Assembly (NCBI GenBank): GCA_049322515.1
Contig: JBMOQW010000017.1
Span: forward strand, 13,647 to 77,646
Direction: 5' to 3'
DNA length: 64,000 bases
From: Parasulfuritortus sp049322515
GTDB lineage: Bacteria > Pseudomonadota > Gammaproteobacteria > Burkholderiales > Thiobacillaceae
Shown here: positions 58,981-64,000 of the stretch, piece after piece
Position numbering within the stretch: the first letter of the stretch is position 1
Layout: the number at the start of each line of letters is the position of its first letter
Notes under the pieces: model-generated
What the model was told of the DNA's origin: nothing
The model's database searches: none
The model's input: only the letters and a program-made list of their open reading frames with translations
Translations under genes and position numbers: made by a program

Positions 58981-60067
58981 CAGGTTGTAGGCCTCCTCGC
59001 TGATGTCGCGGATCGGGCGGAACTGATCGGCGATACCCTGGGCCATCTTCTTCCAGATATCCTTGCGCCAGGCGGCCAGTCGCTCCCGGTAGGTGGGGAC
59101 TTCAACCTCGCGACCGACGTTGCCGAACATGGCCCGCTGGTCCGGGGTGTACTGCCGACCGGAGTCGCCCCGCACCAGGATCTGTGCAGCCAGGGGGATC
59201 TCGAACTCGTCCCGCCAGGCAGATGCAGCCCGGGCAAAGGCGATGGGGTCCTTCATCGCCCAGTCGTCGATCGACTTGAAGCCAGCCGATTCTGCCTCAC
59301 CGAGGAGGTAGGCGATCTGGCCTTCCATATCGTCAGCGTAGGTGCGGGACGCTGGTTGGTCGAATGCCAGCGGCGTCTCGCCCCAGGTTTCCTTCTCCCA
59401 CTTGGTGATATCGGACAACCCTGCTATCCTGTAATTGTCCTTCGCGACAGCCGCTCCGTGGCCCCCAAGGAGTTCCGGGGGAATGGGGCGGTTCTTCTTT
59501 GGCGTCCACTCTCGGCGCGCCGACTCGACTGCCTGCTTCACCAGAGGCGGCGTCTCCTGGTTGGTATCCCGGTACACCATCCGCCCCTGGCGGATCATCT
59601 TGATCGCTTCGCCCCAGCTCGTGTCGGGTTGATAGGCGGTCACCACCCAGTTCTGCCCCTTACCACCTTTGCCCGGCCGCATAGCGACCAGGGTCGGCTT
59701 CGTGCCACCTTCAGGCACGCCGAAGTACAGCAGGGTCCCATCATCCTTATTACCGAACATCATCGCCGGCCGGCGGATCAGGTACGGCAACCGGCCCATG
59801 TCCTTGGCGGTCATGCCGTGGTAGCCGTTGGTCATCTTGACCAACTGCTTGGCCGGCACCTCGATGCCACTGTCTTCCCAGCCGAAATACTGGAGGGTGC
59901 CCGGGGTATGCTCGAACATCACGATCGGCGGGCTGTCGGTGGCCCCCTCGGCCTTGATGAAGGCGTCGACCTTGGCCTCGAAGTCGGCGGCAATCTTGTC
60001 GATCAGCGTGCGGCCGGGGCCCTGCTCGACCGACAAAGGTGTATCATTACCCTGAAAGGAGGCACCC

Positions 60068-60307
60068 ATGGAACTGCCCAAATCACCCGATGAATTGCCA
60101 CCCGACACCGTTTTCCTGGTGAAGGATTTCGACGTGCCGCTGACGAATTCCCCCGTCTTCGGCGAGCTGCTTTGGGGCTTGGAAGCCAAGCCGTACAAGG
60201 GCGACTCTCGCAACGCCTTGCGGGTTTCTCGATCGGACTGGCTCTCGGTCTGGGAAGAGCGCAAGACCTGGGAGGGCAGTCGACCGAGCCTCTCCAAGGC
60301 GGCATAG
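60068..60307 (+). CDS. Possible small antisense gene, 79 aa
   Basis: Opposite the Ser-rich linker of the giant frame lies an 79-codon frame with AAAGGAGG five bases before its ATG and TATCAT at -10-like distance upstream. Its product (MELPKSPDELPPDTVFLVKDF...) has normal protein composition, unlike typical shadows. Not recognised. It could be a real gene inserted in the linker or a coincidence. Confidence 0.3.
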   Translation: MELPKSPDELPPDTVFLVKDFDVPLTNSPVFGELLWGLEAKPYKGDSRNALRVSRSDWLSVWEERKTWEGSRPSLSKAA

Positions 60308-63113
60308 AACGCACTGTTGTAAACCACCAGCTCAGCCGCCTGCAACCCACGATACGTGCGCTCATCTTCAGGCGAGAACGAAGCGCGACCGCCGGGCCGA
60401 CGATCCATCTCGGCCCGCTTCTCATAGAGCGCGTGACCAGGCCCTTCCTTGGCATCAATCATCTCTTGGGTGTTGATCTGCAACTCGGCCGCAATGCCGT
60501 TGAAAACCACCACGGAGTTGCCACCACGATAGCCGACATCCCGCTCGGCGCGGTTGTAGCTGTTCAGCCGCTTGATCAGCTTGTAGCCGCGCCGCTCCAG
60601 GCTCGCGAAGACATCATCGATGTCCGCAAAGTCATCGACCACGATGGTGGCCCGGAGCATGTCCTTGATCTGATCGACCCGGCCCCCGTAGTCAGCGATG
60701 ATCTTCCCGACGGCCCGGGCGTCGCCCTTGACCGGCGCCTTCAGGGCCTTGCCGCCGAACTCGTCAGCGATCTCGGTCACGAAGGCGTCGTAATGGGGTT
60801 TTTCCTTGTGGGCCTTGGCCTTGAGGGCCTCATACTCCTCAACGGCCAGGTCGCCCGCGAACGCACGCAGGCTCTCGATCGCCGCCTCGTTGCGAGGCAG
60901 CGCTTGCTCTACGCCTTGGGCTTGCTCGCCGGCGGCTTTTGCTCGGGCTTCGACGGCTTGCCTGAAGAGGCGGTCGGATCGGGCCTGAATGGCACCAAGA
61001 TCCCCTTGCCGCCCCCGAAGATCGTTTCGCCCGGTTTCAGTTCCCGGTGTGGTAGTAGTTTGCCCATATCGTGTTCCTTCCAAAGTTACCGGCTCGATCC
61101 AGTCCGAGCGGAAAGTGGAATCCGCCGTGTCAGCGCTGTAGGTCTTACCCGGCAGAATTTCCGCCAGCGCTGCGCGAAGGCCTCCAACAAACGCCTGCGC
61201 TGAGACGGCCCCCTCACTGAAGTTGCCGAACACCAAGCTGCCGTCTCGTGCGGTGAAACCCGCTGCATCCGGGTACTTGGCGTAAATCTCAGAAAACAAC
61301 TGTTTGGTTTCATCATACGACAAACTGCGGTCGGGCACCACCTTCACAAACTGGGTTTGCACCCCGCCCGACTTGTCGGATTCGTCATAGACGATGACCG
61401 CCTGCTGCTTCCAGAGACTGCCCAGAACCTGGCTGGCCTCCAGCATCTGCTCGTAGCTGACTTTGTCACCGAAACGCACCACCAGGGAAGGCTGTGTGCC
61501 ACCCTGGAAGCCACCCAGGGTGTACTGGACGTCGAAGTTGCGTATGCCCAGCCGGAGCATGACGTCGTCGATGATCGGGCCCGCCACCTCCTGGGTGATA
61601 GCCGCGCGGTCGGTTTCAGGCAACGCATTGAAACGATCCGTCGCCTCCTGGTCGCGCGGATCCGGGGCCACTTCGATGTTGATGCCCCGATTGCCGTCCG
61701 CTTGGTTCAGCCCTTCTCGGGTGTCGAGTCCATAGGTAAAGGCCCGAGGTGCCCCATCAGCAGCGAGTCGAGCTGCCGCCTGGCCGCGTCGCTCTTCTGG
61801 TTTCCGGGAGAGCTGGCCGTAGTCTGCGGCGTTGAAGCGGGCATAGGTGCCCTCGCCGGTTGGGACATAGTAGTGTTCTTCGCCTTCTTCGATGACATAG
61901 ATGTCTCCCGCGTTGTAGAGGCCTTTCCGGCCCTCCAGGACAGGCGCATAGTTGATGTTATCCTTCAGGATAGCATCCAAGGAGCTGTGACCCACCTCCT
62001 GGTTGTTGATGATCAGCCAGCTCTCCCAGTGCAACCGGCCGACGCCGCTGGCACCGTGGTAGAGACGCTTGGCCACGGGGCTCATGGACCGCTCCAGAGC
62101 CTCATAGATCGCCAGCCCCTGGGGGCCATCAATGTACTGCGCGATGCCGGTGAACGTCGTACCGTTCTTGCCTTCATTCATCGGCAGCCCATCATAGATC
62201 GCATCCAAGAACTTGCTGGTGCCATCAACCCGCTTACCGTTCTTGTCGACGGTGTAGTACCGCACATCCGGGTGGTCTACCGTGGCCGGGCCCGTCCAGA
62301 AACTGCGGGCTTGCCAGCGGTCGATGACGATCACATCATCGCGACCCGATACCAGCAGGGCAAACGAGAACACCTTGTTGCGGATGCCACTGTTGCCCGC
62401 GTTCAGAATGAAATCTCGCCGAATCTCTTGGCTGGATACCCCCCGCTTCAGCTTCTCGGTGAGGGCCTCCATCAAAGGCATGTCGCCCAAGCGAGCCTTG
62501 GCCAGGCTCGGGAAGGTGGATTTGAACAGACTGTTGGCGTTGGCCTTGGCTTGGGCCGGGAGGCCACCCTGCCCTGCTTGGAAGATGGAGTCGACCCAGG
62601 CCAGACCGGCCTCTGTGTCGGCAGACGTCCACTCGCCGGCAGCCACTCTGTCGAGGTAGGGGTTCAACCCGGCGTTGAGCAGGCGCAGGAACCCAGCCTC
62701 CTGCACCGATGCGGTGAGATGCTTGGACAGCGCACCCCAAACCATTATCTTGGTGAAATCGCGGGGCCCAAGGATGCCAGACTTGAAGGCATCTCCGATC
62801 GCCTTTGCGGTAGCCAGGCCGGCATCGGCGCTGCGCTTTTGCCCCCGGGTGATCCGCTTCATAAAATTGACGGCTTCAACCGGTTTGGTTGCCCAACCGA
62901 TAGCCCGGCTTGGCGCAAGGAACGCCGCGCCAGAGACACCGGTGATATCCGCAAAGAAGTTGTACCAGGCCCGAGGAGACTTCAAGACGTTGGGGTGCGC
63001 GGCGGCCACTTTATCCAAGCGCGCATAGACATCCGGAAGATTTTTGGCCACCGGCACGCCGGCCGGCAACGAAAGATCCGGGTCACTGTCAAGGCCGATC
63101 GGGGCCTTGACGC

Positions 63114-63410
63114 TTAGGATCCCGAAGTCTTGCCGTCGGGGGGCCGCACCGGCGCCGAGGGCCTGCTCGCCTTCCACTTGGCCAGGGCCCGCTCGAAGAC
63201 CGGATCGTTGCCCCCGATCGGCTCGGTCTGGTGCCACCCCGGCACCGGCTGCCCGCTCTCCAGTGCGGCGATCATCAGCTGCTTGCGCTGCTCGCGGGTT
63301 GTCGTCTCGAACGCCGAGCCCGGCACCGGGCCGTGCTCCGGATCGAACGTCTCCCGATACAGGTTGAGCAGCTGCGCGGTTGGCAATGCGTTCAACGAGG
63401 CGGTATCCAC
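63114..63410 (-). CDS. Small frame with ribosome site inside the polyvalent remnant, 98 aa
   Basis: In a different frame from the giant remnant, GTG at 63410 has AAGGAGC upstream and opens MDTASLNALPTAQLLNLYRETFDPEHG, a balanced sequence, while the giant frame over the same bases is Arg/Ala/Gly-rich and looks non-coding. Either this is an independent gene, or the giant protein has two compensating frameshifts here. Function unknown. Confidence 0.45.
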   Translation of the reverse strand: MDTASLNALPTAQLLNLYRETFDPEHGPVPGSAFETTTREQRKQLMIAALESGQPVPGWHQTEPIGGNDPVFERALAKWKASRPSAPVRPPDGKTSGS

Positions 63411-63761
63411 TTGGTATGTGCTCCTTCAAGAGGGCCGGATTGGTCACATAGATCCGGATCAATTGGGCCATGAATTCTTTTTGCAGGGTCGCGCGGTCCA
63501 TGTCGCCCGACCCCATGTACCGCATAGGGTAGTCGAAGAACTCACCGATGCCACCAGGGTTGGCTTCATAGACCGCGCCGATCTCGCGGATCACCTTGCC
63601 GTTCACGGTGGCCTTGGCCTTCTCAGCAATCTGCTTGATCCCGGCCGGCGTGCCGGCCAGGTTGAACGGCAGCCTACCTCCCTGACCGTCGCAATGACGG
63701 TCTTCCCGACCCGGCCATGTGCCGGGTTCTTTTTGGCTGGGCGGGCTCGATTGACCGAAAA

Positions 63762-63780
63762 GTCTTACAAAGGTCTTACA
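63762..63780. repeat. Integrase arm-type repeats, right end
   Basis: GTCTTACA at 63762 and 63773, spaced 11 bp as in the left-end pairs (52169/52180, 52239/52251). Confidence 0.75.
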
Positions 63781-63795
63781 CAAACCAGCACAAGC

Positions 63796-63821
63796 AAAAA
63801 AGACCACCCCGAAGAGTGGCC
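63796..63821 (-). terminator. Terminator carried at the island's right end
   Basis: On the minus strand GGCCACTC, a TTCG tetraloop, GGGTGGTC and six T. It lies 14 bp beyond the CCA end of the right tRNA-Met fragment, so it would terminate a tRNA rebuilt by integration here. Confidence 0.75.
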
Positions 63822-63835
63822 TATCTGCTTGATTT

Positions 63836-63884
63836 TACTGGTGGGCCCGCAGGGGCTCGAACCCTGGACCAAAGGATTATGAGT
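63836..63884 (-). repeat. Right attachment site: 3' half of tRNA-Met(CAU)
   Basis: Identical over 49 bp to 51989-52037. The bases beyond 63884 do not continue into a tRNA 5' half, so this copy is also incomplete. An intact tRNA-Met, or a further element in tandem, should lie to the right of the window. Confidence 0.88.
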
Positions 63885-64000
63885 TTGCTGGGAACACCGC
63901 ATGCCTAGGAAAACCGGACATAGGCAAGCGTAATCTAGAAAAACGAAAAGTAATTATACGACAGTAACTTAGCGTAGTTTGTCGAAGTCGGGCAAACATG

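Larger units (their letters stand above)
58411..63807 (-). pseudogene. Remnant of a giant polyvalent (phage/ICE-type) protein
   Basis: An uninterrupted frame of 1798 codons, truncated at both ends. Recognisable segments from the N-terminus: a polyvalent-protein fragment with EFFDYPMRYMGSGDMDRATL (63.65-63.40 kb); a long unknown domain (62.95-61.84 kb); a RelA/SpoT-like domain (about 60.80-60.39 kb: DMLRATIVVDDFADI, GYRGGNSVVVFNGIAAELQINT); a PBECR-like nuclease region (about 59.92-59.57 kb: KMTNGYHGMTAKDMGRLPYL); and a C-terminal LPD-type region ending WWVAAN near 58.82 kb. Beyond that the frame is antisense to other genes. The first 45 residues overlap the right-end arm sites and terminator. 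Such proteins are injected or transferred to establish elements in new hosts. Confidence 0.6.

Overview
The window is about 64 kb of GC-rich DNA (roughly 65% GC by eye) from what looks like a chemolithotrophic, sulfur-oxidising betaproteobacterium of the Thiobacillus type. This is an inference. It rests on the qmoA-qmoB-hdrC-hdrB operon, two thioredoxin-like periplasmic genes, FNR-type sites next to molybdenum cofactor genes, and betaproteobacterial gene orders such as ppa/DUF3579/rpsT/murJ and ribF-ileS-lspA-fkpB-ispH. No rRNA gene is present that would settle the taxonomy.

1-8.4 kb: a small conserved protein, then an overlapping operon of two exported thioredoxins, a TolC-like outer-membrane protein and an HlyD-type adaptor with no inner-membrane pump. 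A perfect FNR box precedes a small secreted protein. mutY, an erythromycin-esterase-like protein and a membrane-bound hybrid histidine kinase follow. 8.9-14 kb: the QmoAB-HdrCB electron-transfer complex with a strong terminator. 14-22 kb: a tandem HD/HD-GYP protein, a phosphodiesterase, ppa, DUF3579, rpsT, murJ, and a 974-residue haem-PAS-GGDEF-EAL-CZB signalling protein. 22-29.9 kb: ribF, a 0.53-kb mosaic of inverted repeats, ileS-lspA-fkpB-ispH, rsgA and an acetyltransferase. 30-32.3 kb: an 89-bp tandem array, then a two-gene CetA/CetB-like energy-taxis module whose receptor ends in a CZB domain. 32.4-38.3 kb: thioredoxin-like protein, ampD, panD, moaA, then mobB-moeA-moaD-moaE-crp/fnr and a DUF2892 gene with a Crp-type palindrome between the last two. 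38.3-43.5 kb: glycosyltransferase, FAD oxidoreductase, PEBP-like protein, a truncated glyoxalase gene, DUF1223, a YedK-like protein and thiD. 43.8-51.9 kb: an accessory block of regulators (LysR, MocR), acetyltransferases, a thioesterase, a small monooxygenase, a cupin and membrane proteins.

52-63.9 kb: an integrated mobile island bounded by 49-bp direct repeats of the 3' half of a tRNA-Met(CAU) gene. It carries a tyrosine integrase with arm-type repeats at both ends, a hicAB toxin-antitoxin pair flanked by identical palindromes, an AlpA-type regulator, a helix-turn-helix protein, a primase-polymerase/helicase followed by an iteron array that looks like a replication origin, and the remains of a giant polyvalent protein with RelA/SpoT-like and nuclease-like domains. 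Neither att copy is a complete tRNA, so the intact tRNA (and perhaps a second element) should lie beyond the right edge. The island looks like a replicon that has lost its transfer genes by deletion, leaving a junction near 58.8 kb where two convergent genes each lack their 3' ends.
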